From the NCBI GenBank assembly GCA_944739405.2, contig OX123183.2, positions 95,804,729 to 95,868,728 on the forward strand: a stretch of DNA of 64,000 bases, in the 5' to 3' direction. This document shows positions 40,147 through 51,748 of this stretch, piece by piece (the stretch's first letter is position 1; each line of letters starts with the position of its first letter). Both the position numbers and the translations under genes were made by a program. The notes beneath the pieces were generated by a model that had not been told where the DNA came from, did not search any database, and saw only the letters and a program-made list of their open reading frames with translations. This DNA comes from Euclidia mi. Its lineage: Eukaryota; Arthropoda; Insecta; Lepidoptera; Erebidae.

Positions 40147-42167
40147 ATTTTTCCCCTCTTTATGATTTGTCTGATGCTGCTGATAAACTTATAGGATTAA
40201 TATCTTCAGCAATTAGTAAACACACATCAATCAGGAAAGTTCCAACTAAGAAGAAAATACTCAAACCGTGGATTACTCTTGGTTTATTACGGTGTATAAA
40301 ACATAGGGACGCACTACATAAGAAAGTAAAACAGAGTTCAACAAATGAAATACTATTAATATCCTATCGCCGTTATAGAAACTTTTGTACTTCCATATTA
40401 AAAAAAGCTAAAAGGCAATATGATGCACAACAAATAAATAAGGCAAGTCATAATCCAAGGTTATTGTGGGACACAATTAGGCAAGTAACTAACACCGCAA
40501 AAACAAAAAATCCTGCCACACAATTACTCACAACCTCACAATCACACCGTCAGGCATGCAATTACGTAAATACTTACTTTGTGAACATTGGAAAAAACCT
40601 TGCGGATAATATCATAAAAAACCAATCACCACACCAAATCATGACCACGCAAACTAATCTTAAGCCCACATCTTGTTCATCATTCGTCTTAACACATACT
40701 GACCCTGGCGAAATCATTTCCATTTTGAATTCTTTGCGAACTAACGCCTCTACTGGATGGGACGGAATCTCACCCTCTATATTGAAAAGATATGCTATCC
40801 CTCTGGCACCCATTTTAAGCCATATATTCAATCTCTGTTTGGACACTGGCGTCTTTCCAAATTCATTCAAAAAGGCCATCCATCCAATTTTCAAGGGAGG
40901 TGACGGGAATCTGCCGAACAATTATCGCCCTATTGCGGTTCTGAGTGCCTTATCTAAGATACTCGAAAGCTTAATTAATAAAAGACCGGTACACTACCTG
41001 GAACATCATAAGTTACTTTCGGAACAGCAATTTGGCTTCCGTGGAAAGAAATCAACAAGTGATGCAGTTCTCGCATTGACAAACTTTGTTGTTCGAGGTC
41101 TAAACGAGAATAAAAAGGTCTTAACAATCTTCTTAGACCTCGCGAAAGCTTTCGACACGGTTCCTGTCACCATTCTCTTACTCAAACTCGAACAGATCGG
41201 TGTCAGGGGGTTACAACTGAAGTTGTTTCAAAATTATCTAACAAACCGCACACAAATCGTGAAAATAGAAAACTATTTAAGTAACGAATTACCGATACAC
41301 TACGGGGTGCCTCAGGGCAGCATATTAGGTCCAATGTTATTCCTAATATTCATAAACGATCTCTGTGAACAGAAAATTCCAAACGCGCAGACCATTTTTT
41401 ATGCAGATGACACCGCTATAACATTTGTTGCCGACTCATGGTCTGATTTAGAATCCAGAGCACAGGACGGTTTCAACTTAACCTCAGCTTGGCTTAACTC
41501 ACACGCCCTAACACTCAATATTTCTAAATCTAAATATATCACCTTCTCAATTAGTTCTGCATCACAACCAATAACTCCACTAACATTGATAGCGCACTCT
41601 TGTGGGGCTTCCCTTGACCAACTTTGTAACTGTCCACCACTAACACCAGTTGATCATATAAAATATCTAGGCGTAATCCTTGACCAACACTTAAACTCTA
41701 AGCTTCACATTAATTTACTAGCGAGCCGAATTCGTAAGCTCATGTATATATTTAAGACATTACGATCTATAGCAAACCAAGCCATTATACGAAGAGTATA
41801 TTACGCCCTGTGTCTATCTCTAGTATCCTATTGTATTTCCTGCTGGGGTGGTGCGTCAAAAACCCTGCTGAAGCCATTAGAAATAGCACACAGGGGTATC
41901 CTTAAGGTGGCGACTTTTCGGCCCATCATGTTTCCTACAACATTACTATACAAAGAATGTAATGTTCTCAATGTCCGTCAACTATTCATACATCATACAA
42001 TTGTTTTACAACACAAACTTACTCCATACATAAATATAACTAAAAGACGTAAAGACAAAATACATGTTGTACCAAAACCGCGAACATCTTTCACTAAAAG
42101 ATTCTTTTACTACCTGGGTCCTTATCTTTATAATGAAATAAGTCTAAGTTGTACAATACATGGGTAA
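40116..42167 (+). CDS. LINE ORF2 reverse transcriptase part
   Basis: An open frame of 683 codons continues the endonuclease after a single-base slip near 40120. RT blocks: NNYRPIAVLSALSKILESL, EQQFGFR, FLDLAKAFDTV, GVPQGSILGPMLFL, and the catalytic FYADD (Tyr-Ala-Asp-Asp at 41400-41411). The C-terminal part has HIKYLGVILDQHLNSKLHI. All catalytic residues are present. Apart from the slip this copy looks recently active. Confidence 0.88.
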   Translation: MHQSQTMCQLDFSPLYDLSDAADKLIGLISSAISKHTSIRKVPTKKKILKPWITLGLLRCIKHRDALHKKVKQSSTNEILLISYRRYRNFCTSILKKAKRQYDAQQINKASHNPRLLWDTIRQVTNTAKTKNPATQLLTTSQSHRQACNYVNTYFVNIGKNLADNIIKNQSPHQIMTTQTNLKPTSCSSFVLTHTDPGEIISILNSLRTNASTGWDGISPSILKRYAIPLAPILSHIFNLCLDTGVFPNSFKKAIHPIFKGGDGNLPNNYRPIAVLSALSKILESLINKRPVHYLEHHKLLSEQQFGFRGKKSTSDAVLALTNFVVRGLNENKKVLTIFLDLAKAFDTVPVTILLLKLEQIGVRGLQLKLFQNYLTNRTQIVKIENYLSNELPIHYGVPQGSILGPMLFLIFINDLCEQKIPNAQTIFYADDTAITFVADSWSDLESRAQDGFNLTSAWLNSHALTLNISKSKYITFSISSASQPITPLTLIAHSCGASLDQLCNCPPLTPVDHIKYLGVILDQHLNSKLHINLLASRIRKLMYIFKTLRSIANQAIIRRVYYALCLSLVSYCISCWGGASKTLLKPLEIAHRGILKVATFRPIMFPTTLLYKECNVLNVRQLFIHHTIVLQHKLTPYINITKRRKDKIHVVPKPRTSFTKRFFYYLGPYLYNEISLSCTIHG

Positions 42168-42326
42168 TCTCAATATACATGTAAAAAGCTCGTTCGAACT
42201 TACCTCCAAAATAAAACCTATCATGAAACCGAAGCACTTATGCCATAATATTTGTCAGGCACACACCGACGATCACACAATAAAGCACGCATGTATCACC
42301 ATACAACACACGTACACACGCACGCA

Positions 42327-42451
<125 letters not shown>

Positions 42452-42726
42452 TCGTAAAAATAAAATACTTTAGCATTGTCCATAATTGTAGTCAAATATT
42501 ATAAGAACTAGTGTAATATATTGATGTAGGCAAAATTTTTATGTTCTTCCATTGTGAAGGGGGCTGTTATCCCTTACTACAGGTTAGTACATAACCTATT
42601 TAGGGTGACAGAACTTCAACCACTTATATTGTAAATTTACCTACATTTTGTATTTGTATCTCAAATAACCATTATGCTACAATATCCTTTTTATTAATAA
42701 ATCATTATTTCAATTTCAATTTCAAA

Positions 42727-43206
42727 ATATCCGTAGTAAAAACGAAATTGTAGTTGTCATAAAGTTTGAATTCAGAACATAAAAATTATTTGTGTTATGA
42801 AATTAATACAGTGTTAAAGAGTGTCCTCCAAATTCCAGGTTAAGATTCATGATATATATAAATCATCTTCAAAATCATCTAACTCACTGTGCTTTCCTCT
42901 AGAAAGACGTCACGAGACCATACTTTCAACAATCATTTAAACAAAATAATTGTGTCGAAAGAATAGAAAAAACATAACTTCTATTCATAATGTATCTAAA
43001 TAGTTTCAATCGTTCTCAATAAACTACTATACTTTTTGGCCTTCGAAAGTATACTTGTTTCACCAAAATCTTTGTTTTAAACTTCATAATTCGTCAGAAT
43101 GTATTATAGGAAATAAATTTCTGGAGGCAAGGATACTGCAACCGAAGCACAGACTGAAGGATTATTATTGGTACAATAAATTGCATCAAAGATGAGAATG
43201 TTATGA
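42727..43206. other. AT-rich, no gene
   Basis: No conserved frame between the end of the LINE and the SINE. Part may be old Copia or target DNA. Confidence 0.4.
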
Positions 43207-43440
43207 TGGATGTATCTTCCATGGTCCAGTGACCAGTGGATAACGTATGCGACTGCTGACCGGATGTCCCGGTTTCGATTCCCGAGTCGGGCAAAAGTAC
43301 GGTGTCTGCTGATGTGCCCGGTAACGGCAATAGGCTCGTCCCCTATTATGTGGGACCTAAACATTTCATGGCGAAATGTGGATGTAAAAATATTACACCT
43401 CTGCCTATCCCTTCGGGGATACAGATGTGAGTCTATAAAA
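43207..43440 (+). mobile_element. tRNA-derived SINE in the Copia insertion block
   Basis: TCCATGGTCCAGTGACCAGT, an A-box-like GTGGATAACG, B-box-like GGTTTCGATTCC, then CTATTATGTGGGACC and a GTGAGTCTATAAAA tail. The family is the same as at 26818. Confidence 0.78.
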
Positions 43441-43499
43441 AAATGTACAACATACATACATAAGTACTTTCGAATTTATATTATTAGTAGGGATCACTA

Positions 43500-43830
43500 T
43501 GTTCGAGCGAGGCACGAAACAGCGTCCAGACCGCGGCAAAACAAAAAACCGAACTCGATGGCTCGGCCACTCGGTCGCTCGCCCGCAGCGGCGGTACACG
43601 CGCTTGCCTCGGCCGGGGCACGTCCACACAGAGCGCGCAGCCTCGCGCGCCAATTCCTCGCGAGGCTGCGCGCTCTGTGTGGACGTGTCTAATTCGGTAG
43701 CTCGGGCGAACGGTAAGCTCGGCCGCGGCGGCACATGCGTTTTCCTCGACCGAGCCACGTCCACACAGACCGAGCAGCCTCGCGAAGCATTTTCCGCGCG
43801 AGGCTGCTCGGTCTGTGTGGACCCGCCTAT
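43500..43830. repeat. GC-rich block with two perfect hairpins
   Basis: Hairpin 1: 43620-43647 with 43659-43686 (28-bp arms, 11-base loop). Hairpin 2: 43759-43784 with 43797-43822 (26-bp arms, 12-base loop). Arms share GTCCACACAGA, GCAGCCTCGCG and differ at two positions, with the matching change on the opposite arm. The block contrasts with AT-rich surroundings. No protein is credible here. Related wording occurs near 37392. Confidence 0.85.
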
Positions 43831-44229
43831 TGAATTATCAAAACGTACGTCGCTTAACGTATCATGGTTCAATTTGCGAACTTTAGTTGGACATTCATCA
43901 TGCCCACTAGATTTTGAGCTATCTAGTTCTCACAGACTATATTGTACTAACGTACAGACGGAGCACTCCCATAGATCAAAACTGAACTGTAATAGGCTCA
44001 CATATCATAAATGACAGTTGTTTTTTTTTCATCGGTAATGTTTCGGGCAATGATTAAGAATGATTCAGCCTAATTTTTTCTTGTAGGAAATATCCATTTT
44101 ACTGTTTTTGGTTAAGAAAGGGCATTTCTAAAATAAAACACTGCTTTTTCACTTCGGCTTATTTTTAATTTAGTTTTAAATTTATTTAAAGCTTTACATT
44201 GCATCACAGGTAAAGATTTGTTTTGTAGT

Positions 44230-44465
44230 CGGAAGACATCCGTGCCTTATAATATTTAAAGACGAACTCTATCGCACATTGCAGAAAGAAACCTCTTCTC
44301 GAAATGCTTTTGGCACACAAGCTGTTTACGAAGTTCCTGGAAACTCAAGCTTCGCAATAGTTCACAATTAACTGCAACCACTTTTTGAGTCCTTCTCACT
44401 TTTTGGAAACATGGGAATCCGACGTCCTTACGTCTACTAGCACTTGTTGTATATGATGATATCAC
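44230..44465 (-). pseudogene. THAP-domain remnant
   Basis: The minus-strand frame reads GFPCFQKVRRTQKVVAVNCE, then ELRKQLVCQKHFEKRFLS and DRVRL. The VCxKHFExxFL segment and spacing match the second half of a THAP zinc finger (C2CH). The first Cys pair and the AVPTF-type end are not seen. It is probably a piece of a P-element-like or THAP-carrying transposon. Confidence 0.5.
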
Positions 44466-44489
44466 AGCTTCAGGAATTGAGAGGATAAG

Positions 44490-46135
44490 TTACGGAAATA
44501 AATAAACGCAAAACTTCACTCGATCAACTTTGTTAAAACTAAGTTTGCTGTTTACAAAACTGTCATAATTGTCAAAACTTCGACAAATTGACAGATTAGC
44601 AAACATGGCGATAGGTTCCAGGGGTTCGGGGCGGGAGGTAACTGTCAAATAAGATATATGAGTGGCATAGACTAAGGTTGAAAAATGTTGTATGAAGATT
44701 ACCTGCCGTGCTAGTTCTGTTTCAGAGTAGTCTCGGAGCTTACTTGACACTGACTTTGACACAATGTCATTATCAGTTTTGTCATGAGAATTTTCGATAT
44801 TCTCTTCAGACTTCCAAGGAGGCCTGGACTTCAAAAAGTTACTTTCGTCCACGATAACATCTCTGACTACTACGAACTTTTCGCAATTTGGGTTCCAAAC
44901 TTTATAACCGTTTGGTTCATAACCCATTAAAATACCTTTCCATGATTTATCATCAAATTTAGCTTTGGTCGTTTTGTTATGCACAAAGACTGTCGATCCA
45001 AAAACCTTTAAATATTTTGCTTTAGGTTTCCTATCGTGCCACATCTCATATGGTGTTTTTAAAAGTTTTAAGGCTTTAGTAGGTGTTATATTTATTAAAT
45101 GAACTGCAGTCAAAACTGCTTGACCCCAAAAAGCCTTATCTAATTGAGCACCGTTTAAGATAGAACGAGCTTTCTCAGTAATGGTTCTCACCATCCGTTC
45201 AGAAACACCATTTTGCTATGGAGTTCTAGGAACTGTTAAATTATATGAAATACCATTTTCAGCACAGTAGTTTTCATTTCAGCAGATAAGTACTCACCAC
45301 CGTTATCGCAAAACAAATTTACTACCTTTAAATTAAATTTAGCTTCACTTTTTGCAACAAAATCTTTGAACGCAGCAAATACGTCTGGTTTGTATGTTAT
45401 CAGGTATGTAACACAATAATGAGTATAGTGATCAACAAACATCACGAAATAATTTTTATTATCAACTGTTGTTGGAGTAACACGACCACAGACATCAGAA
45501 CTGACAGCAAATAGTGGTCGATTTATGTGACTTTTGTCCTTGGCGTGATTAAACGGAAGCCGGCTCTGCTTTCCATTAATGCAAGCTTCACACAAATCAT
45601 CATCCGGCACTACAGTGCTTAATTCATTTATGTCCTCAAACAACTCATGTCGTTTTATTTCTATAAATTTATTTTTACTCATGTGACCAAGGCGCTGATG
45701 CCATAATTTGTAATTATTTTGATCACTTGTGCATGCTTGGAAAACAGGACGACTAACGCTTACTGATGCCACCAAGTCTACAGAAATTAAATTGTTGGAA
45801 GACATACCTTTCATCACGGTTTTACCTCGTTTGCATATTCTCGTACCGTCAGTACCAAAAATGACAGTGTAGCCAGCTCGCTGCAGTTTGGGAACGGATA
45901 GCAAATTGTACGAAGCCTCCGGACAGTACAAAACGCCCTCCAAGCAACCCTGTACACCCATGTTGCTGGTAACCTGCATAGTGCCACTTTTTGCAGCTGA
46001 AATAAATTCGCAATTTTTAGCAACTGAAATTTTCAGTGGTGTGTCTAAAACAACAAAGTTATTAAACAAGTCTTCTCTGTTGATAATGCGATCCGAGGCG
46101 CCAGAATCTAGAAGAAAAGTAACTTTGTTATATTT
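44490..46135 (-). pseudogene. Copia protease and integrase, broken
   Basis: Near 46110 the frame has TFLLDSGASDRI (protease). Then PEASYNLLSVPKL, WHQRLGHMSKNK ... CEAC (zinc domain), SSDVCGRV and LFCDNGGEYLS (first two catalytic Asp). A frame slip near 45240 is followed by PRTP-TAG-QNGVSERM, with the catalytic Glu just after a nonsense codon that replaces the usual Gln. The downstream frame MVRTITEKARSIL ... FGSTVFVHNK, KGILMGYEPNGYKVW is open to 44490, where the sequence turns foreign. Confidence 0.85.
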
Positions 46136-46960
46136 TATTCTTAATCAATCAATGCTTAATAAAACGCCAATTGCGTTTCAGATTCGCCGGTCATAAAAGC
46201 AAACCCTGAGAACTCATTCGATACTGATTGTTTATTTTCGCTTATCTCGACAGATTGTAGTGTTCTTGGACCCTTTTGTTGGTTCATTCGTTTGAAATAG
46301 AAACAATCATTTCGTATATGTCCTCTACATCCACAATGATGACATTTTTTTTATGAACTTAGAATCCTCCTTCTTTTGTTTCATAATTTTATTTCACTGT
46401 CGATTATCAAATTTTCTTTTCATCAACTTGTCACTTTTCGTTTCAATGTGCAACATTTTTGCACTCATAATCGCCTGACTCATTTTTCAACTTCACTTCA
46501 TGATCCAATAGCCGTGTTTTCACGAAAGCTAACGTCAGATTATCTTCCGATAAGGTTTCGATTGCTGTTATGATTCCGTCATAAGTCGAAGGTAGAGTAA
46601 GCATTAAATGAGCAACCTTATCGGTTTCTTCTAATTTTGCACCAGCGGCTAGTAGCTCAGTGATGAGCTCATCGAACGTGGTAAAGTGTTTTATGAGCGG
46701 TATTTCACTCTTTAATTTTAACGACAACAACTTTTTTCTCAACGCCAATTGCGTCGCGATGCTCTTACGCTCATATAACGCATCCAAATTTTTTTTTTTA
46801 GATCATCTTTTGCCGAAATGTTTTCCTTGGCAAATCCAAGGTAAGAGTCTGAAAGATATTCAATAATGCATAGATTTATATGTACTAACGCACTAGATCC
46901 GCCCTTCTGTACAACGAAAATGTTCCACTGACTTATGGTTCGGGAACTATACAGCTCTTA
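46136..46960 (-). pseudogene. gag: Copia gag, broken
   Basis: In minus-strand order: YLSDSYLGFAKENISAKDDL, a frame slip in the T-run at 46791, then MDALYERKSIATQLALRKKL, HFTTFDELITELLAAG, LMLTLPSTYDGIITAI (UBN2-type gag), and a zinc knuckle CHHCGCRGHIRNDC (complement of 46303-46344, CX2CX4HX4C). The N-terminal start is lost. Several frame breaks separate the parts. Confidence 0.82.
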
Positions 46961-47959
46961 GTTCGTTTGACAACTCTCTAGCGAGCGCACAAATCCGCGC
47001 TCTGTCAATCTGGCTCACGAAATTATATATTTAATTGGAATAAAAAAGTTTTTGACATAAAACATCTTAGCAACGCATTTACTAGGCAATATTATCAATT
47101 TTCGTGCACCGGAAAAGTCCATTGTGGGCAAGTCGACTGTGGGCAAGTCTATGATGGACGAGTCCATTGTACTATCTGTCACATTCACATATGCATGATA
47201 TTACGTTTGCAAAAATGAGACAGATACATACGCCGTGTTGTCAAAAGCTCTCGTCATAGAATAAAATTACAGACTGGACAAATTCCTTTGAGTATCTCGA
47301 GTGCCGACTTAATATTTTTTTGCTCTACAATATTTGTTAAAGGTTGGTAAGTATGTAATTATTATTATTGTTAGTATATTATAAATAATATAGTTTTAAA
47401 TTCATAGTGCGTGTATTCTACGTTTCTGTAAAAATACATCCAAAAATACAAATAAAGCTTCAGGAGTTAGTTTCCACAAGTGAGCTATTTTACATATGTT
47501 TATTATAAGTATATACCATACCAGAGAACAAAAAATAAATGTTCGTTTGTCTTCTTCTTCTTTACCGATTTTGACGACTTTTCTTGTATTTTTGAAGTTA
47601 CCTACATGGGTATTATTACTTAGCCATATACGGTCCACAAGCGGTTGCTGTTGTCGCAAGGGTAATTTCGTTATCGCAGGCAGAATATCAAGAAAAACAT
47701 CTACTACTTAATTTTTGCGTAATATCCTGAATCATCGTAAGTAGTTGTACGAGAAAAATATAGCTTTTTGGACATTGTTGTCTCATACTTTTGCCATATT
47801 TTTATGAAATGGATGAACTGATAAGGCCCCTTGCTGCTCATACATGGAATGGCATCGAGTGGTATTCTCTAAAGTCTAAAAGAAAGAGAAAATTATCAAT
47901 TAATGACATGACAATAAGTTTGAAATTTGAAAATACAATACGTTCAGAATGTTATAATG
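46961..47959. other. no recognised gene; part of the Copia leader block
   Basis: Short open frames only, none with motifs. Sequence near 47120-47175 repeats TGTGGGCAAGTC-like words. It is probably foreign DNA between the Copia PBS and gag. Confidence 0.4.
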
Positions 47960-48660
47960 TGACTCTTTTTTTCTTTTTTTTTTTGGTATCAGGTTGGAAA
48001 ATCGTCATGGAGTTCCTCCGCCCTGGGGGGGAAGGGCGAAGAGGACTGTCAGACTCTTAATGACTAAAAACCAACCCGTGCTCCTCATGTACCCATGTGT
48101 CGGAGAGTAGGGTTTCACCGAAGCATTCCTCGCTACCCCCCGACGGATATTGGCCCACCGGATGGTCAGGCGGGCCCCGAACGAAACCCCCTTGGCGGCG
48201 GATGAAGGTGTTGGGCTCCGCCGCCAAAACACCCTGCGGCCGCAGAGGATAGCGAGGACGGTAACGCAACACCGCATCTCCTCTTCCTCTGCGGCCCCAC
48301 CGCGACGCAACGATGGTGCGCACCCATTTGGTCTCCCGTGACCATAGGGCGCACGGCAACGCACCACCGACACGCCTCTTCTCCCGCGACCGCACCCGAC
48401 TGCGAGGGACAGACAGAACTGTCCCCCGCACCCGCACCTTGGGACGCATCCTACGCAAGCCTCACCCAAGCCCACGTGGAGCGTCCTCTGCCTGGATCCC
48501 GCTTAGCTTCACCGTGGATGTACTTCAAACCCACGGTTACTGAGCCCCCAGCACGAAAAGGTGGAGATCCCACGGGGGGGGGGGGGATAAAGTACCTCTG
48601 GTCCTCTGAAATTTTCTTATCTAATTATATTTACATTGTATTGCTAAATAAATCCATTTA
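47960..48660. repeat. GC-rich high-copy moth repeat
   Basis: TTTTTTTGGTATCAGGTTGG, then TCCGCCCTGGGGG, CAGACTCTTAATGACTAAAA, CCAACCCGTGCTCCTCATGT, and near the end ACTGAGCCCCCAGCACGAAA and a run of G. I recognise the wording from repeats of many moths; it is possibly the 3' part of a LINE. Long frames on both strands are due to composition. Inserted into Copia. Confidence 0.55.
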
Positions 48661-49123
48661 AGTATCTGTCTGAAAATATCTGATTGTATTTTTCTGTGTC
48701 CACGAAATATCAAGTAGGTAAAATAAGCAGTTTGTCACATCTGCGTATATCCATTCATAATCTATGACAAAAACATCTGCGCGCGCATGCGTAGTCAATC
48801 AGTATACCGCATTTACACATGCGTGTTCGTCATTCGCCTCGACACTCCACGAATATTCGTCGAAACATTCGTATACGAATGCTGTCGCGAACTACTGTTC
48901 ACACATTCGCGGAGTGAGTCATTTGAAATTCGCACACGAACATGGAGGACGTGAAAATAATCGCAGCGTGCGCGCTACATTTAATGAAATTATATAATTA
49001 TTTAGATATCCTGCGTAAAAAGTAAAAAAAGTCGTCACAGACGATTTCTTTTTTGAGCATGTAAATTATTAAATTACTTTTAGAATTACTCATATAAATA
49101 ATTCATTTTTTATTTTGATTTAT
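48661..49123. other. no firm gene; GC-richer MITE-like piece
   Basis: 48780-48970 contains GCGCGCATGCG, TTTACACATGCGTGTTCG and CACATTCGCGGAGTGAG, partly symmetrical. A short frame MEDVKIIAACALHLM starts near 48942 and is not recognised. The SINE that follows may interrupt this element. Confidence 0.35.
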
Positions 49124-49345
49124 AGACTCACGCCTGTATCTCCGAAGGGGTAGGCAGAGGTGTAATATTACACCCACATTTCGCCATGAATTTTTAGGTC
49201 CCACGTAATAGGGGGCGAGCCTATTACCGTACCGGGCACATTACCAGACTCCGTGCTGCTACTGAGAATTTCCTAACAGAAAAACCCAATAACACTTTGC
49301 CAGACCCGGGAATCGAACCCGAGACCTCCCAATCCCACGCGCACG
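49124..49345 (-). mobile_element. tRNA-derived SINE (minus) in the Copia leader
   Basis: The complement of ACTCACGCCTGTATCTCCG, CCACGTAATAGGGGGCGAG, CTCCGTGCTGCTACTGAG and GGGAATCGAACCCGAGACC gives the same family as at 4076 and 26818. Confidence 0.8.
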
Positions 49346-49536
49346 CCCTAATTTTCGTCGCGTACTAATGGGACGTCGTCAATAACTTTTATCACATTCA
49401 TTTCACTCAGCAACGCTCGGATACGAAATTTCCAGACGCTATACTTCTCGCCATTGAACGGTTTTATATTTCGTTTAACTTCCAGACTCCATTTTAAAAA
49501 AAGAAATTTTCAACACAGCGGATTTTACTCGCGCAC

Positions 49537-49551
49537 ACTGGGCCCATAACC
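49537..49551 (-). promoter_or_regulatory. Copia primer-binding site
   Basis: On the minus strand GGTTATGGGCCCAGT directly follows the 5' LTR. I recall this same sequence as the site used by Drosophila copia, primed by an internal fragment of initiator tRNA-Met. It fixes the LTR edge at 49552. Confidence 0.85.
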
Positions 49552-49784
49552 TATTGAAAATTAGGTGGGTGTAAATAAAATATTGAATTTGTAGTGGAAT
49601 ATTTCAATATAAATAATCTTTTACTATTAATTCATTTGGAAGCAATGTCTCTAGCTCCTGACACAGAAGGGCTGTCACATAGAACATAATAAATTAAGAA
49701 ACAAACCATATGGCCAATAGGCGAGCGATACAAACCTTATTAGTTAAAAACTTAAAGATAAATTTTTGTACCTAATATTCAACA
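49552..49784 (-). repeat. Copia 5' LTR
   Basis: 233 bp, on the minus strand TGTTGAATATTAGG ... CCTAATTTTCAATA. Followed on the plus strand by TATTA (49785-49789) and the other half of the SINE. Confidence 0.9.
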
Positions 49785-49897
49785 TATTATACATAGAAAC
49801 ACCCAGACCAAGACAAACATCCATGTTCATGGGAATCGAACCCGCAACCTTCGGCGTAGCAGTCGCTTACACTCCCGCGGCGCCAACCGGTCGTCCA
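49785..49897 (-). mobile_element. second-family SINE, right part (tRNA-like end)
   Basis: Continues the SINE broken at 35617: TATTATACATAGAAACACCC and GGAATCGAACCCGCAACC, then CGCCAACCGGTCGTCC. A 20-odd base stretch present in the unit B copy (around CACAAATGTTTGACTTGAG) is missing. Confidence 0.85.
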
Positions 49898-49977
49898 TGT
49901 ATATATGTATTGTATTTTAAAATTGAATTATTTATTTAATATAATACTACACCATCACCATAAAATTGCTAACAACA

Positions 49978-50026
49978 TTCCTGTCCATCCAAAGGTTGCT
50001 CCAGGCAACATTTGGATGGACAGGAA
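49978..50026. repeat. inverted repeat, 22-bp arms, unit A
   Basis: TTCCTGTCCATCCAAAGGTT pairs across a 5-base loop with its inverse; one base (A for C at about 50010) breaks the pairing here. The unit B copy (60623-60671) is perfect. Confidence 0.85.
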
Positions 50027-50202
50027 ACAGAGATCGCCCTTGGTGACAAGGCCGCCGTTTGTACATAAATCGTAGTTCTAAGTCACTGTCATAATGTCCT
50101 GTATTTTGGTGTGCAGTAAAGTAGGTATATATCTATCTATCTATGATAAACGATCTTCCTAGTGTTCTTACCAATACCGAATTATTTTGCTCTGTCACAA
50201 AT

Positions 50203-50430
50203 CCGTGTGGTGACGGATTAAGAATACGGAATGTCACCACCCCATATCATCCCATGGGTGTCGTAAGAGCCGACAGAGGGAGTGTATTATGCCGACAACA
50301 GCACTGTAAGAGAAGGAAAACTTGATACAAACCCTATACCAAAACGTTTGGCCAGCGTGGTATAGTAGGCCGATTCCTCCTTTCAAAGGAGAGGCCTAGT
50401 CCAGCAGTGGACAGTCAAATGCTGATAACG
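50203..50430 (+). mobile_element. SINE-like insertion in the LINE, unit A
   Basis: A 7-bp duplication CACAAAT (50196-50202, 50431-50437) flanks 228 bp starting CCGTGTGGTGACGG. It contains GTCACCACCCCATATC, CCCATGGGTGTCGTAAGAG, CCAGCGTGGTATAGTAGGCC and CCAGCAGTGGACAG. The head matches the head of the SINE at 4462. It is shared with unit B (60847-61074), so it is older than the duplication. Confidence 0.78.
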
Positions 50431-50858
50431 CACAAATGTTACAGATTGCATGGCTCTCCAGCAAGATATTGATGCAGTTCAGGACTGGAGTATAAGAAAT
50501 AAATAGTCGTTTCAATGTAGCTAAACGTAAAGTAATAACTTTTTCTTAATCTCATTCTGCAATCACAACGATTTATAAATTAGCAGGTACACAACTCGAA
50601 TGTGTAACAAACATACGCGATTTGGGGCCAATTATGGACAGCAAGTTGAGTTTTCGCAAACATATTCAGCAGATTTTTAAGGAAGCGAATAAATCTCTTG
50701 GCTTTGTAATGAGAACAGCATATCAGTATAATAGACACATGTCGCAAAGCTGCTTTATAATGCCTACATGCGTAGTAAGTTAGAGTATATCTCGATTATA
50801 TGGAATCCCAATGAGCAGCTATATAAGTACTCTGATGATTGAGAAAATACAGCGCAAA

Positions 50859-51748
50859 GGAGAAATTGCAACTTCCATATAAAATTACCCCACGTCCGAC
50901 AGCTGAGAAAAATATCTCAAATAATAGATAAAATTGAGTATTAATAAGTTGCATACCTCTGATTGACATCCTTACTGGCTATCATACTTAGAAATTGCTC
51001 TAAATATTGTTTCAGGCGCAGTATTAAGTACCTACTTATCTTAAAAATATTATACTTTCAATCATGCATTTCTCTAACGACCATAAAAAAGTGGAATAAA
51101 GATTAAACAAATGAACATATTTTTTATAGACTCTAGCCTGTATCCTCGAACACATTAAATTTTCTAAAAGTGCCCCTAACAAAGAGTAGCTATCGATAGA
51201 GTCCGCTAGGGAGCGCATTTAGAAAATGTATGGAAATTGTTCCCGACGACGACTAGGCTATCGTCCACCGTGACGATCGAGTGCAAACTGGTACTAGACC
51301 CTCTGATATCATAATTAATTTCTCATATGTCTCGGAAAATCATATTAACTTCTTCGCTAGTAGCTTCCAACCTCGCAAAGGGAACTCTGCTGGTTTAGAT
51401 TATGCTCTTCGACATAATCTGCTAACAAGTTTGGTTTAAGCATATTTAGTCCTATTGTTTGACAAAACTCTTCAGTATGTGTGCTTTATTACTAACGTAG
51501 TACAATAACTATTATCAAACGTGAGTTATTACAGTGTTTAATTGCTTTTTAATCCTATTCTAAAACTAAAATCAGAAATTAGTATATTACAGGTTTTCTA
51601 CTACTGAATTAATATTTAGAGCAATTTTTTATATGTTAGCCAGTAAAGATGATTACCGGAAGTATATAATTTTTTTATACTAAATTTAAGCGATTTTTTG
51701 AGATACTTATCGTTGCAGTCGGAAGTGGGGCATTTTTGCTACTTCTTC
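50859..51748. mobile_element. 890-bp insertion specific to unit A, imperfect inverted ends
   Basis: Unit B reads straight from CAGCGCAAA to TTTACCCGC (61493-61509), while unit A has 890 bp between. Ends GGAGAAATTGCAACTTCC and the inverse of GAAGAAGTAGCAAAAATG are partly alike, as are CCACGTCCGACAGC and CCACTTCCGACTGC just inside. No target duplication and no protein are seen. The class is not determined. Confidence 0.65.

Noticed and set aside
48005..48661. Long frames on both strands in the GC-rich repeat
   Set aside because: High-copy repeat of GC-rich composition; no conserved motif.
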